Assembly (NCBI GenBank): GCA_003242735.1
Contig: QGVH01000010.1
Location: 1 to 64,000, forward strand
Direction of reading: 5' to 3'
Source of the DNA: a bacterium
Lineage (GTDB): Bacteria > Gemmatimonadota > Gemmatimonadetes > Longimicrobiales > RSA9
Length of the DNA stretch: 64,000 bases
Part shown: piece by piece, positions 17,106 through 25,330 of the stretch
Layout of the letters: each line of letters begins with the position of its first letter
How positions within the stretch are numbered: the stretch's first letter is position 1
Translations under genes and position numbers: made by a program
The notes under the pieces: model-generated
What the model saw: only the letters and a program-made list of their open reading frames with translations
Databases searched by the model: none
What the model was told of the DNA's origin: nothing

Positions 17106-19733
17106 TCACTGCCGCGCCGAATCGGACGTGGCGACGTCGGCGGCGGCCGGCTCGGCCTGGCCCGCGTTCTTCACGTGCGTGTCCAGCCACGCGACCCAGC
17201 GGGCCCAGAGGTCGAGGAGCGTCTCCCGCGTGGCCGGCCCGTGGTCCTCGTACGGGTACATGTACAGCGCCGCGGTCTTGCCCAACCCGTCCAGCGCGTG
17301 GAACAGCCGCTCCGCGTTGATGGGATGCGTGCCGACGTTCTGGTCCTCCATCCCGTGGTAGATGAGCAGCGCGCCGTTGAGCTGCTCGGCCCAGAGCAGG
17401 GGAGACATCGTGAGGTAGACCTCCCGGGCCGACCACAGATCGCGCCGCTCGTTCTGGAACCCGATCGGCGTCAGCAGCCGGTTGTAGTTGCCGTCCCCGG
17501 CGATCCCCGCCTTGAAGAACGGCGTGTGCACCATGGCGTTGACCGTGCTGAACGCGCCGTAGCTGTGCCCGCCGATCGCGAGGCGGCTGCGGTCGATGAT
17601 CCCCTGCCGGTCCAGCTCATCGATCACCGCGGCGAGACTGTTGCGCAGGTCCGGGACGTACCGGTCGTTCATGCGGCCCTGCGGCCCGACGATCGGCAGG
17701 TCCGGCTGAACGACGGCGTAGCCCAGCCGCACCAGCGCTTCCATGGACCGCGGCCCGAACGCGGGGAACCGGTTCTTGTTGTACGTGCGGTTGCGCCGGT
17801 CGTACGCCTCCTGGTTCGTGAACTCCCGCGGGTAGAACCAGAACAACGCGGGCAGCCGCGTGCCCTCCACGTACCCCGGCGGCAGGGTGACCTCGACCCA
17901 GAAACGGAACCCGTCCACCCGCGTCACCTGGAAGCGGCGACGCGGCGCAGCCGTGAGGTCCGGCGTGTAGTCCCGGTTGTCGGTGATCTTGCGCAGTGTG
18001 CCGCTCGCCGCCTCGCGCACGTAGACGTCCGGGACCATGGTCGCGGACTGGCGCGTGGTGGCGAGACGGGTCGCGTCATCGTCCAGGACCAGTGCGACCT
18101 CCTCGTAGACGTCCGGCGCGCTCTCGAAGACCCGCTCCTTCGCGCCCGTCCGGATCTCGAGCCGGTCCAGGTACGGCCGCGGCGCCTCCTCCGCCGGGTT
18201 CTCCGCGTACACCGTGCCCTGGAGGAAGACGTACCGCTGGTCCGAGGAGAGCTGGACGACCGGAAGCCCCGCCGGCCCGCGCTTCGTGACCAGCGTCACC
18301 CGATCCGGATCGGCGGGCCAGGCGCCGCCGCTCTGCGTCCGCGTGCGCGTGATCGTGTACTTCTTCGACGGATCGCTCAGGAAGACCGCGTACTCGTGCG
18401 TCGTGCCGCCGGACGACTCGGTGACGAACAGGATGCTCGCATCCGCGGAGAAGCGGACGCTGCTCATGCGGTTCTCGCTCTCGTAGAGCACGGTCAGGCT
18501 CGCGCTGTCGTACGGCGGCATCCAGTGCATCACGCGGTCCTTGCGCCGCGCGCGCTCCTGCCGCTCGCCTCCCGCCGCGCTGTCCGGCGCAGCCGCCGCC
18601 GCGTCCGCGGCCGCGCTGTCCGGCTGCTGGCCGCGCTGCGGCGCCGGCTCCTGCTCGAGGAAGACCAGCCCCTTGCCGTCCGGCCGCCAGGCGAAGTTGC
18701 GGCGCCCGCCGCCGCGGTCGGCGTTGGCGTCACCATCGCCCGAGCCCTGCCTGCCGTCCCGGATCGGCGTGCGCGCGACCTCGATCACCACGCGGCCGTC
18801 CAGGTCCCAGATCTCGTCGGCCGCGGCGAAGTTGCTCACCGGCACGATGTAGGAGAACGGTTCCTGGATCGTGGTGACCCGCACGTACTGGCCATCGGGC
18901 GCGACGTCGATGCTGCGGAACATCGCCGGCCGGCCGATCCGCCGGACGGCGCGGCTGTCCACGTCGATCAACGCGAGCTGGCCCGTGATGTGGTACTTCA
19001 GCAGCTCCTTCTCGTACGGGGACTCGAGCAGGTCCGGGAACGTCCGCAGCCGGTTCTCGCCCTCCGTCGTCAGCCGGACCTTCGGGCCGGTCGGGATGGT
19101 CGGCGGCTGCGGCTCCCTGCCCCGATCCTCGGGGACCAGCACCGTCAGGATGCGCCGCCCATCCGCCGTCCAGGCGAAGTTCGTGACCAGCGTCGCGAGC
19201 ACCGGTGTCCGGGTGATGCGCCGGGAGCGGCCCGTCGCCACATCCGCCACGTGGATGTGCGTCGCGTTCGGCAGGTGCACGAAGAAGGCGATGCGCGAGC
19301 CGTCGGGCGACCACGTGGGCTCGCTCACGCTCGCGCCCGCCGGCACCTCGACGCGGACCGTGCGGCCGTCCTCGAGCGAGATGAGCTCGAGCCCCGGCGT
19401 GCGCCGCGTGCTCAGCGACCGCGCCCGGTTCGCCGCCGGGTCGATCTGCACGCCGGCCAGGTTGTAGTACGGGCGCGCGAAGTCGGCCAGCCGCGGCAGG
19501 CCCTCCGACCGCAGTCTCACGAACCACCGGCGGTCCGGGCTGGGGTTGGAGAACGTCACGTTCTCGTGTCGCGGCGCGAGCACGAAGTCCGCGATCTCCG
19601 GCGGCGGCGTCAGGTACGTCTCCTCGGCGAGCGTGCCGTTCTGTGCGACGAGCGCGCCGGGGGTCAGCGTGAGGAAGAAAAAGACGACGAGCGGAACGAC
19701 GGCGCCGTTCCGGCCGCGGGCGCGGTGAATCAT
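17106..19733 (-). CDS. Secreted S9-family peptidase (prolyl oligopeptidase fold)
   Basis: The 875-residue protein starts MIHRARGRNGAVV and has a signal peptide (VVPLVVFFFLTLTPGALVAQ). A long propeller region, with TolB-like blades such as PTWSPDGSRIAFF, precedes a C-terminal hydrolase domain with Ser724 in IGGHSYGAFST, Asp797 in HGMEDQNVG and His831 in PYEDHGP. It resembles the glutamyl-endopeptidase-like S9 group seen in Bacteroidetes, plants and Gemmatimonadetes; cleavage specificity is not certain. GGAGGCCC precedes the ATG. A Gln/Pro/Ala-rich stretch (about residues 365-400) with a cluster of acidic and basic residues breaks the propeller. Confidence 0.92.
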   Translation of the reverse strand: MIHRARGRNGAVVPLVVFFFLTLTPGALVAQNGTLAEETYLTPPPEIADFVLAPRHENVTFSNPSPDRRWFVRLRSEGLPRLADFARPYYNLAGVQIDPAANRARSLSTRRTPGLELISLEDGRTVRVEVPAGASVSEPTWSPDGSRIAFFVHLPNATHIHVADVATGRSRRITRTPVLATLVTNFAWTADGRRILTVLVPEDRGREPQPPTIPTGPKVRLTTEGENRLRTFPDLLESPYEKELLKYHITGQLALIDVDSRAVRRIGRPAMFRSIDVAPDGQYVRVTTIQEPFSYIVPVSNFAAADEIWDLDGRVVIEVARTPIRDGRQGSGDGDANADRGGGRRNFAWRPDGKGLVFLEQEPAPQRGQQPDSAAADAAAAAPDSAAGGERQERARRKDRVMHWMPPYDSASLTVLYESENRMSSVRFSADASILFVTESSGGTTHEYAVFLSDPSKKYTITRTRTQSGGAWPADPDRVTLVTKRGPAGLPVVQLSSDQRYVFLQGTVYAENPAEEAPRPYLDRLEIRTGAKERVFESAPDVYEEVALVLDDDATRLATTRQSATMVPDVYVREAASGTLRKITDNRDYTPDLTAAPRRRFQVTRVDGFRFWVEVTLPPGYVEGTRLPALFWFYPREFTNQEAYDRRNRTYNKNRFPAFGPRSMEALVRLGYAVVQPDLPIVGPQGRMNDRYVPDLRNSLAAVIDELDRQGIIDRSRLAIGGHSYGAFSTVNAMVHTPFFKAGIAGDGNYNRLLTPIGFQNERRDLWSAREVYLTMSPLLWAEQLNGALLIYHGMEDQNVGTHPINAERLFHALDGLGKTAALYMYPYEDHGPATRETLLDLWARWVAWLDTHVKNAGQAEPAAADVATSDSARQ

Positions 19734-19823
19734 GACCGGGCCTCCGGGAACGTTTGGTGCGCGCAGTGATGTATGCGGAGGTCCGGGGCGCGTCAAGCCG
19801 AGCGCGCGGCCGTGACCGGGGGA

Positions 19824-21185
19824 TCAGGCGGCCGCCACGCCCGGACTCACGCCCGCGAAGCTGCGGAGGAGCTCGATGAACCGGTGGACGTCGGCCTCGT
19901 TGTTGGAGAGGCCGAGAGAGGCGCGCACCGCGCCGACGGGCTTGTGGTGCAGGCAGACCGAGAACTGCTTCAGCGTGAACGTGTCCCCCGCCAGCTCCTC
20001 GTAGCAGCGGCGCGCCTCGTCTTCCGGCAGCTCGAACGACGCCTCGGCCGCGCCCGGATTGCAGAAGTAGCCCGTGCGGATCGAGATGTTGGCCTCGGCC
20101 GCGGCTTGCTCGACGAGCCGGCAGTCGATGACCGTGCCGGCCGGATCGAGCAGGTTGAACGCGACGGTGCCGCCCCGCCCCTCCGTCGTGCACGGGCCGT
20201 AGACCCGCACCAGCGACGCGCCGTTGGGGTGCTTCAGAGCCAGGAGCTCCCGGAGCAGCAGGTCGGTCAGCGCCATTACGTACCTTTGGATGTTCTCCAT
20301 GCCCAGCGACTCGAGGAACTCCAGGCCGTCCCGCACCGCGGGGATGAACAGGAAGTTGAGGGTCCCGTCCTCGAACGCGGCGGCGTTCCGGTACAGGATG
20401 TGGACCAGGTTCTGCGCGGACGCGAACCGCACCGTCCCGCCGCCGAACCAGGTCCGCCGGAGCTTCTCGAGCGCGGTGCGGCGGGCGATCAGCGCGCCGA
20501 CCCCGGTGGGGAAGCCGAACATCTTGTAGAACGAGATGGTGACGTAGTCCGGCTTCACCCGCCCGAGGTCCAGCGGGTTCGTGGGCACGAACGCCGCGGC
20601 GTCCAGCAGCACGTCGTAGCCCATGCTCCGCGCCGTCTCGATCCACTCCAGCGGATGCTTGACCCCGGAGAAGTTGGACTGGGCGGGGTAGGCGAACAGG
20701 TTGGGCACGCTCGGGTCCGCGCCGGCGAGCTGCGCCTCCAGGTCGGCGACGCGCAGGTCGGTGCCGATCCGGATGTAGCGCACCTCGGCGCCGCGGCTCG
20801 CCGCGTACTCCCGGATCCCGTTCACCGAGTTGTGGTTGTCGGCCGTCAGCCGGAAGCTCGACCGCTCCCCGAACGGGTAGCCCTCCCCCACCAGCTTCAG
20901 CGCCCCCGTCGCGTTGCTCGTGAAGACGACCTCGTACTCCTCCGGGTCCGCCCGGAAGAACTCCAGCACCTTGGCGCGCGTCTGCTGCACCAGCTCCGTG
21001 CTGACCCGCGATGACGGGTTCCGCGAGTGGGGGTTGCCCAGCACCGCGCCGCACAGGCGCTGCATGTGCTCCCGAACCAGGGACTCCGGGTACAGCGCGG
21101 CGCCCGTGTGGTCCAAATACACATGGCCGCCCGCATCCAGCCGGGCGAACTCCGTCGCACGGAGCTCGCGGAACCGTTCGTCCAT
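19824..21185 (-). CDS. Class-V aminotransferase (molybdenum-cofactor sulfurase-like)
   Basis: The 453-residue PLP enzyme shows the class-V fold: VYLDHTGAALYP near the N-terminus, NPHSRNPSS, TSNATGALKLVGEGYPF, LLDAAAFVPTNPLDL with the PLP-phosphate-binding region, and the Schiff-base Lys221 in SFYKMFGFPTGVGAL. These are closest to the N-terminal desulfurase domain of Moco sulfurases and related cysteine-desulfurase-like proteins. The C-terminal MOSC domain of eukaryotic Moco sulfurase is missing, as in many bacterial homologues. The substrate is unproven. It lies 90 bases from the downstream S9 gene's start side and is probably a separate unit. Confidence 0.88.
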   Translation of the reverse strand: MDERFRELRATEFARLDAGGHVYLDHTGAALYPESLVREHMQRLCGAVLGNPHSRNPSSRVSTELVQQTRAKVLEFFRADPEEYEVVFTSNATGALKLVGEGYPFGERSSFRLTADNHNSVNGIREYAASRGAEVRYIRIGTDLRVADLEAQLAGADPSVPNLFAYPAQSNFSGVKHPLEWIETARSMGYDVLLDAAAFVPTNPLDLGRVKPDYVTISFYKMFGFPTGVGALIARRTALEKLRRTWFGGGTVRFASAQNLVHILYRNAAAFEDGTLNFLFIPAVRDGLEFLESLGMENIQRYVMALTDLLLRELLALKHPNGASLVRVYGPCTTEGRGGTVAFNLLDPAGTVIDCRLVEQAAAEANISIRTGYFCNPGAAEASFELPEDEARRCYEELAGDTFTLKQFSVCLHHKPVGAVRASLGLSNNEADVHRFIELLRSFAGVSPGVAAA

Positions 21186-21234
21186 GCGTCGTGCTCCCGT
21201 TCCTTCTCGCTTCCTTCCCTCTCCGGCACGGCGA

Positions 21235-21264
21235 AGGGCGCGGAGGGTACGCCCCCCGCGCCCT
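21235..21264 (-). terminator. Hairpin after the M28 peptidase gene
   Basis: GGGCGCGG (21236-21243) pairs with CCGCGCCC (21256-21263), 9 bases beyond the M28 stop and before the next leftward gene. No T run is seen. Confidence 0.4.
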
Positions 21265-21272
21265 CGGAGCCG

Positions 21273-22853
21273 TCAGGAGCCGTACCTCTGCGCGCCGGGC
21301 CTACACGTCGGCCACTCGCTGGGCACGCCGGGGCCGCGCTGGCCGCCGCGCTGCGAGGCAACCTGCGCCGGCGGCAGGACCCGCCGCGCGCGCGAGACGC
21401 GCTCCGGGTCCTCCGAGGCGAGGTACGCCAGCATCGCCGTCAGCGTCGCGTTGTTCCGGATCTCCTCGAAGACGATCTTGTCGTACGTGTCCCGGTTCGT
21501 GTGCCACGTGACGGTGCCGTAGCCCCAGGACAGCGAGCTCAGGTTGAACGCCGGCGCGCCCGCGCAGATGAACGACGCGTAGTCGCTGCCGCCGCCGCCG
21601 GGCGCGCCCGGGATCTGGAGCTCGATGTGCCGCGTGATCTCCACGGGGATGCGCGCCAGCCACCGGCCGAAGTGGGCCCCGGCATCCACGAGCCCCTGCA
21701 TGGAGATGTTGACGACGCGGCCCGTGCCGTTGTCCTGGTTGAACAGCGCCTGGAGCCCCTCGACCACCTCCGGGTGCATCTCGGCGAACCGGCGCGACCC
21801 GTTCAGCCCCTGCTCCTCGCCGCCCCACAGCGCCACCATGATGGTGCGCTTCGGCCGCGGGTAGGCCTGCTTCAGGATCCGCATCGCCTCGAGCATCGTC
21901 GTGACGCCCGTGCCGTTGTCCGTCGCGCCGGAGGCGGAGTCCCACGAGTCGAAGTGGGCGGACAGCAGCACGTACTCATCCGGCAGCTCGGTGCCCCGGA
22001 TCACGCCGATCGTGTTGTACACCGGCACCTCGCCCAGGAACTCCGCGTCCGCCTCCAGCCGCAGCACCGGCCCCTGACCGTATTGCGCCAGACGGTAGAC
22101 CAGCCCGTAGTCCTCGCAGCTCAGGTCCAGGACCGGCGTACGCTTCGTCTCCGTGAAGAAGACCTTGTTCACGCCCAGGTCCCGCGACCAGTTGGACGTC
22201 AGGATGCCCGCGACGCCGGCTTCCTCCAGCCGGAGATGGAAGTCCCGACCCTGCGGCACCGAACGCCGGAAGGCCTCCTCCGCCTCCCGCCGCGCCTGCT
22301 GGAGCCGCTCCAGCGCCCCCGGCGTCCCGTACTCCTCGTAGTGCGCATCGGGGCGGCAGGTCGGCTGCGGGAACGAGATCGCGACGAACTTGCCCCGCAC
22401 CGTCTTCAGCCACGCCTCCAGCGCGGCCGAGTCGCCACCCACCGGCGGGACGACGACCGGCGCCTGCACCTTCCGGCCGTTCGTGCCCGGACTCCACGCG
22501 AGCATCGTCCCCTCGAGCGTCCGGACCCGCGGCGCGATCAGGTCAATGTGCGTGATGCCACGCCGCCAGCCCCGCCACGTGCCGTACTGCTCGTTGTACG
22601 CCTCGATGCCCCAGCTCTGCAGCAGCTTGACGGCCCAGTCGTTCGCCGCCTTCATCGCCGGGGACCCCGTCAGCCGCGGGCCGATCGAGTCCAGGAGCGG
22701 CTGCGCGATCCGCTCCGCCTGCGACTCCTCCATCCCCAGCTTCCAGATCTGCTTCAGCACCGGGTCATCGACCGCCCAGGTCTGACCGGCGGCCGGCGCG
22801 GCGCCGCACACCAGCATCGTCACTGAGAGCAGCGTCCGTATCCTGCGCGTCAT
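21273..22853 (-). CDS. Secreted M28-family zinc aminopeptidase/carboxypeptidase
   Basis: The 526-residue protein has a signal peptide (MTRRIRTLLSVTML to AAG). The co-catalytic dizinc site of M28 peptidases can be traced: His300 in SAHFDSWDS, Asp312 in ATDNGTG, the Glu346-Glu347 pair in WGGEEQGL, Asp374 in NQDNGTG and His451 in TWHTNRDT. An inserted PA-like domain probably lies at about 120-260. The N-terminal stretch DDPVLKQIWKLGMEESQAE is typical of the exported M28 group common in Gemmatimonadetes and Acidobacteria. The start is supported by GAGGTTGCC. The last ~35 residues are Arg/Gly/Pro-rich and may be unstructured. Confidence 0.92.
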   Translation of the reverse strand: MTRRIRTLLSVTMLVCGAAPAAGQTWAVDDPVLKQIWKLGMEESQAERIAQPLLDSIGPRLTGSPAMKAANDWAVKLLQSWGIEAYNEQYGTWRGWRRGITHIDLIAPRVRTLEGTMLAWSPGTNGRKVQAPVVVPPVGGDSAALEAWLKTVRGKFVAISFPQPTCRPDAHYEEYGTPGALERLQQARREAEEAFRRSVPQGRDFHLRLEEAGVAGILTSNWSRDLGVNKVFFTETKRTPVLDLSCEDYGLVYRLAQYGQGPVLRLEADAEFLGEVPVYNTIGVIRGTELPDEYVLLSAHFDSWDSASGATDNGTGVTTMLEAMRILKQAYPRPKRTIMVALWGGEEQGLNGSRRFAEMHPEVVEGLQALFNQDNGTGRVVNISMQGLVDAGAHFGRWLARIPVEITRHIELQIPGAPGGGGSDYASFICAGAPAFNLSSLSWGYGTVTWHTNRDTYDKIVFEEIRNNATLTAMLAYLASEDPERVSRARRVLPPAQVASQRGGQRGPGVPSEWPTCRPGAQRYGS

Positions 22854-23164
22854 GGCAACCTCGAATCGGCAGAGCGTGACAGTACCGGCCGCGACGGTCT
22901 GCGGCCGCGAGCGCGGGAGAAAAGGTCGGCTCCCCGGCGAACTCAGGCAAGGCCGCCCGTCATCACGCTCGCGCGCGCCGGCTGCATCGCCGGTCCGCAC
23001 GCCACGGCCACCCCGGGGAGTCTATGGAGGCGGGGCCGAAATGCAGCGCCCCGGCGACGCACCCTGCGTCACCGGGGCGTGTGCGGTCGGCCTCGACGGA
23101 GACGGCCGACCGGCGCCGCGGCGCTCTGCCCACTGCCGCGGTCCGGCTGCCGCTCGTCCAGGGT
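22854..23164. other. Intergenic region upstream of the M28 gene
   Basis: About 311 bases between two leftward genes. It holds a terminator-like hairpin at 23047-23079 and presumably the M28 promoter, which I cannot locate. No gene is seen. Confidence 0.5.
23047..23079 (-). terminator. Terminator of the histone-H1-like gene
   Basis: A 14-base stem with one wobble (CGCCCCGGCGACGC against GCGTCACCGGGGCG) around a 5-base loop, 86 bases past the stop codon of the H1-like gene. Confidence 0.5.
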
Positions 23165-23560
23165 TCAACGGCGTGTGCTGCGCTTCGCCGCCTTCTTGGC
23201 GGAGCGCCGCTTCGCCGCCTTCTTGGCCGTCTTCTTCGCGGCGCGCTTGGCGGCCTTCTTGGCCGTCTTCTTCGCGGCGCGCTTGGCGGCCTTCTTGGCC
23301 GTCTTCTTCGCAGCACGCTTCGCGGCCTTCTTGGCCGTCTTCTTCGCGGCGCGCTTGGCGGCCTTCTTGGCCGTCTTCTTCGCGGCGCGCTTGGCGGCCT
23401 TCTTGGCCGTCTTCTTCGCGGCGCGCTTCGCGGCCTTCTTCGCCGCCTTCTTCGCGGCCTTCTTCGCCGCGTTCACCGGCGCCGCCTCTACCGGCTCCGG
23501 AGCAGGCGTCGGCTCACCCAGCTCCGTGTTCATCCCGCCGTAATACCCTGGACCTTCCAT
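23165..23560 (-). CDS. Histone H1-like Lys/Ala-repeat protein
   Basis: The 131-residue protein begins MEGPGYYGGMNTELG, has a short acidic/Pro-rich head (about 12-28), then an almost uninterrupted AAKK/AAKR/KTAKK tail (about 34-125) ending RRSAKKAAKRSTRR. Such tails resemble eukaryotic histone H1 C-termini and bacterial H1-like DNA-binding proteins (Hc1/AlgP type). It probably coats or compacts DNA. GGGAGG precedes the chosen ATG. The tail is encoded by six 36-base tandem repeats, so length is likely to vary between strains. An AT-rich stretch upstream may hold its promoter. Confidence 0.82.
   Translation of the reverse strand: MEGPGYYGGMNTELGEPTPAPEPVEAAPVNAAKKAAKKAAKKAAKRAAKKTAKKAAKRAAKKTAKKAAKRAAKKTAKKAAKRAAKKTAKKAAKRAAKKTAKKAAKRAAKKTAKKAAKRRSAKKAAKRSTRR
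23215..23430 (-). repeat. Six 36-base tandem repeats in the H1-like gene
   Basis: Six copies of a 36-base unit (on the minus strand encoding twelve residues of the KKTAKKAAKRAA type) run head to tail; five are almost identical and one differs at a few third-codon positions (GCAGCACGC instead of GCGGCGCGC). Confidence 0.85.
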
Positions 23561-23664
23561 GTTCGGCCTCCCGGGTTCAACGGTGAACGTTGGACGTCGC
23601 GAGGGCTCTCCCGGTCTCGACCGGTGCCGCTGCGTCGGCGGCCATCCCATACCCTCGCCAACGC

Positions 23665-23710
23665 ATGCACATCAAATATACGCAATCCTCACGTATATGA
23701 AAGCATCTCG
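23665..23710 (-). promoter_or_regulatory. AT-rich inverted repeat, likely promoter/operator of the H1-like gene
   Basis: In an otherwise G/C-rich sequence this stretch is markedly A/T-rich. ATATACG (23676-23682) and CGTATAT (23692-23698) form a perfect 7-base inverted repeat with a 9-base gap. On the minus strand a TATATT lies within it, about 110 bases before the H1-like start codon. This would suit a promoter under a dimeric regulator; no regulator is identified. Confidence 0.4.
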
Positions 23711-23803
23711 TTTGACATCTTCGCAAGGGGGATGAGTCGATGCTCTCATGCGAGCACCACAGCGAAGATGATGAGGTGCGCGATGAGGATGACCAGACGA
23801 ACG

Positions 23804-25213
23804 TCAGGGCGCGGTCGCGCCCTGCAACGCCGCGACGCGGACCCGACGCTCACGCCGCGCAAAGCCCAACGTCACACCCGCCGCCAGCCCGACGTGCACG
23901 GGTAGCGCGAGGGCGATGATCTCCCCGTTCATCTGGTCGAAGCCCGGCAGCGCCTGGAGGGCGAAGCCGGCGATGGAAAGCAGCGCGAGCGCAGCCGCGG
24001 TCCAGTGCAGCGCCGCCCTCGCCCGCGTGCCGCGCCGCGTCGCCAGCGGCAGCAGCACCAGCAGCACGAGGGCGAGGGGATTGGCCTGGAGGAGGTTCTC
24101 GTTGCCGTACGTCACCCAGTGGTCCGTACCCAACCACAGGAACGAGAGCAGGATGCCGAGCACGCCCGTGACCGCCGCCCACACGCCGGCCAGCAGCAGG
24201 AACACCACGCGCGGACCACGCCGCTGCGCCGCCCCGCGCCCCGACAACGCGAGTGCGGCGCCCAGCACCGTACCCGCCGCCAGAGAAGCCGGGACACGAT
24301 CCGGCACTCCCTCCGGCACCGGCGGCCGCGATGCCTCGAACAGCAGCGTCTCCGCCTTCACCAGTGGCGCCTCCCGGCCCGACTCATCGATGACCGTGAC
24401 CCGCCGTATGTTCTCCATCAGCTCCATCGGCAGGAACGACTCCGCCCACCGCGTGAGCGGCACGTCGATGGCTCGGGTCATGGCGACCTCGAGGCCGTAG
24501 AACACCGGCAGGTCATCGGCGACCAGGCGGCGCGTGTGGGTACGGTATGTCATCCCGGACGGCTCCGCATCCAGGACCTCCCGCAGCCGCCCGCCCAGCA
24601 CCATGTCAATGGCGTCCCGCACCCGCGTCGAGCAGTTGTCCCGATAGTAGTCGTAACGGTAGGTCCGGTTCTCCGGCAGCGAGTTCCACTCGAGGAACCG
24701 CTTCAGCTCCAGCCGCTGCTGCGGCGTGAGGTTCAGCTCCTGCACCCACACCGACCGGTTCGCCGCCACGTACGCCCGCACCATCGCCTCGGCGTCCACC
24801 GGCTGGACCCAGTAGTTCAGCCGGCCGCGGATGAAGTTGCGCAGGAAGCCCGGCTCGTCGAAGTCGAACATCCCGTAGTTGTACGCCAGGTCCTGGCCCG
24901 TCGCGGCGTCACGGATCCACAGCGCGTTGTGGCCGAAGCGCTCCCACACGGCATCACCCGGCCCCATCGTCACCAGGTAGATGGTGAGCTCGCTGCCCGG
25001 CTCCGCCGCGGCGGCCGGTGGTTCCGCGGCGGTGACGGCCGGCGTCGATGCTCCCGCAGGGGTCGGCGGTCGGCCCTGAGAGGCGGATCCTCGCGTGGCA
25101 GCGACGGCCGGCGCCTCGAAGGCGAGCACGCCGATCACCGCCGCGAGCACCTTCACACGCACGTGCCCACGGCGCACCAATGCACCCGTGCGTCCTGTCC
25201 GCTCCACTCCCAC
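23804..25213 (-). CDS. DUF4105 (Lnb-like) membrane protein
   Basis: The 469-residue protein has an N-terminal membrane segment (about 20-40) and an exported DUF4105 domain (about 75-300): LTIYLVTMGPGDAVWERFGHNALWI, YNYGMFDFDEPGFLRNF, RYDYYRDNCSTRVRDA and THTRRLVADDLP are conserved. In these proteins a Cys/His pair suggests a papain-like (NlpC/P60-like) fold. The C-terminal part has at least four hydrophobic helices (about 310-450). Related eukaryotic-type Lnb proteins act in lipoprotein acylation in some Firmicutes, but that role cannot be assumed. An Ala/Pro-rich linker precedes the domain. Confidence 0.83.
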   Translation of the reverse strand: MGVERTGRTGALVRRGHVRVKVLAAVIGVLAFEAPAVAATRGSASQGRPPTPAGASTPAVTAAEPPAAAAEPGSELTIYLVTMGPGDAVWERFGHNALWIRDAATGQDLAYNYGMFDFDEPGFLRNFIRGRLNYWVQPVDAEAMVRAYVAANRSVWVQELNLTPQQRLELKRFLEWNSLPENRTYRYDYYRDNCSTRVRDAIDMVLGGRLREVLDAEPSGMTYRTHTRRLVADDLPVFYGLEVAMTRAIDVPLTRWAESFLPMELMENIRRVTVIDESGREAPLVKAETLLFEASRPPVPEGVPDRVPASLAAGTVLGAALALSGRGAAQRRGPRVVFLLLAGVWAAVTGVLGILLSFLWLGTDHWVTYGNENLLQANPLALVLLVLLPLATRRGTRARAALHWTAAALALLSIAGFALQALPGFDQMNGEIIALALPVHVGLAAGVTLGFARRERRVRVAALQGATAP

Positions 25214-25330
25214 GGCTCTCCAGTGAAAGAGGGGAATCGCTCCCGGCGTTTACCCGCGGCCGCGCAGCATGCTCCCGTCACACGGCCTCGACCCGAGCGA
25301 ACGCACCCTCGCAACGGCGACTCCGCGGAG

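Noticed and set aside
17088-19769. An 893-codon plus-strand frame opposite the S9 peptidase
   Set aside because: Codon-bias shadow: Arg-, Val- and His-rich with no signal peptide or motif, while the opposite frame is a clear S9 enzyme.
23215-23430. Evenly repeated DNA that could be taken for a CRISPR array
   Set aside because: The repeats are contiguous and in frame with a Lys/Ala protein.
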